A stretch of 7,163 nt of DNA from Gemmataceae bacterium (GTDB lineage Bacteria; Planctomycetota; Planctomycetia; Gemmatales; Gemmataceae), in contig CANLGS010000201.1 in the NCBI GenBank assembly GCA_947490035.1, positions 1 to 7,163 on the forward strand, in the 5' to 3' direction. How positions within the stretch are numbered: the stretch's first letter is position 1; the number at the start of each line of letters is the position of its first letter. Both the position numbers and the translations under genes were made by a program. Below, piece by piece: positions 6,938-7,163 of the stretch. The notes below the pieces were generated by a model, which was not told the DNA's origin, did not search any database, and was given only the letters and a program-made list of their open reading frames with translations.

Positions 6938-7048
6938 TTCACCGCAGAGACCGCGGAGACCGGAGAGAGAAAACTACGAGAGTTGAGAACGAGGTCTTTT
7001 GAACTCTCCTGGTTTTCTCTCTCCGGTCTCCGCGGTCTCTGCGGTGAA
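6938..7048. repeat. Intergenic long stem-loop C (between creatininase-family and second enolase-superfamily genes)
   Basis: A perfect 37-bp inverted repeat pairs 6938-6974 with 7012-7048 (TTCACCGCAGAGACCGCGG... against its complement). Pairing continues inward to 6984/7002 with two mismatches, giving 45 of 47 paired and a 17-nt loop (6985-7001). The stem begins 7 nt after the stop codon and ends 20 nt before the next ATG. The ACCGCAGAGACCGCGGAGA pattern resembles dispersed intergenic repeats that I recall from several phyla. The centre TCTTTTGAACTCTCCT (6995-7010) resembles that of stem-loop A. No T-tract follows. Confidence 0.95.
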
Positions 7049-7057
7049 TATGTCTTT

Positions 7058-7061
7058 GGAG
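7058..7061 (+). promoter_or_regulatory. Ribosome binding site (GGAG) for the second enolase-superfamily gene
   Basis: GGAG lies 7 nt upstream of ATG 7069, just beyond the right arm of stem-loop C. It supports the start of the truncated last gene. Confidence 0.65.
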
Positions 7062-7068
7062 TCTGCAA

Positions 7069-7163
7069 ATGAAGATCGCGGACGTTCGTATCACGGGCTT
7101 GACGGGCGGCACCGTCGAGGGCGGGTGGGCCGAAGAACTCACGCCCGAAGACAACGTGCATAC
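7069..7163 (+). CDS. Enolase superfamily (mandelate racemase/muconate lactonizing type) protein, N-terminal fragment cut by window edge
   Basis: Thirty-one full codons are present, beginning MKIADVRITGLTGGTVEGGW and continuing AEELTPEDNVHT. The opening MKI-x-x-V followed by a short loop is typical of the N-terminal capping domain of this superfamily and resembles the start of the gene at 4790 (MKITQVVCQIL). A GGAG site 7 nt upstream and the co-oriented context support it as a real gene. The catalytic barrel is outside the window, so no subgroup or substrate can be given. Identification rests on about 30 residues and on context. Confidence 0.6.
   Translation, partial: MKIADVRITGLTGGTVEGGWAEELTPEDNVH

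Noticed and set aside
6031..7161. Long open frame (376 codons) on the minus strand opposite the creatininase-family gene
   Set aside because: Arg/Val/His-rich composition without any recognisable motif. It runs antisense through a clear creatininase-family gene and through stem-loop C; it is a shadow frame of high-GC coding DNA.

Overview
The window comes from a high-GC member of the Planctomycetota, most likely a Gemmata-like (Gemmataceae) bacterium. The main evidence is a tandem pair found mostly in planctomycetes and their relatives: a giant secreted PSCyt1-PSCyt2-PSD1 cytochrome-type protein followed 10 bp later by a twin-arginine DUF1501 protein. A second PSCyt1 protein is encoded divergently. 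The genus is inference; no rRNA or other taxonomic marker is present.

Layout. Positions 1-255 (minus) hold the first 85 codons of a secreted PSCyt1 cytochrome-type gene that runs off the left edge. The 227-bp divergent gap (256-482) holds a C-rich/G-rich palindromic element with one truncated arm. Positions 483-3257 (plus) encode the PSCyt1-PSCyt2-PSD1 protein; a complete second copy of the palindrome sits in frame inside its C-terminal domain (2575-2663). Positions 3268-4650 encode the DUF1501 protein. Then come an enolase-superfamily (mandelate racemase subgroup) enzyme at 4790-5908, a creatininase-family metallohydrolase at 6058-6930, and the start of a second enolase-superfamily gene at 7069, cut by the right edge.

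The three gaps after the DUF1501 gene are nearly equal in length (139, 149 and 138 bp). Each is almost filled by one long stem-loop with arms of 28-47 bp. The arms differ between gaps but follow a common pattern (GCCGCA/ACCGCA outer end, CGCAGA-like repeats), and each stem ends 20-26 bp before the next start codon, just upstream of the ribosome binding site. There is no hairpin in the 10-bp junction between the first two plus-strand genes, which look like a tight operon.

How the genes may work together (inference): the first two are exported proteins of the planctomycete-expanded PSCyt/DUF1501 pair, whose biochemical role is not established. The enolase-type and creatininase-type enzymes have no visible signal peptides and look like cytoplasmic enzymes acting on small molecules, for example sugar-acid dehydration and lactone or amide hydrolysis. 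Co-orientation suggests one catabolic locus, but the hairpin-filled gaps leave open whether they share a transcript.

The most noteworthy features are the in-frame palindrome inside a conserved protein domain, its quadruplex-forming arms, and the set of regularly placed intergenic hairpins.
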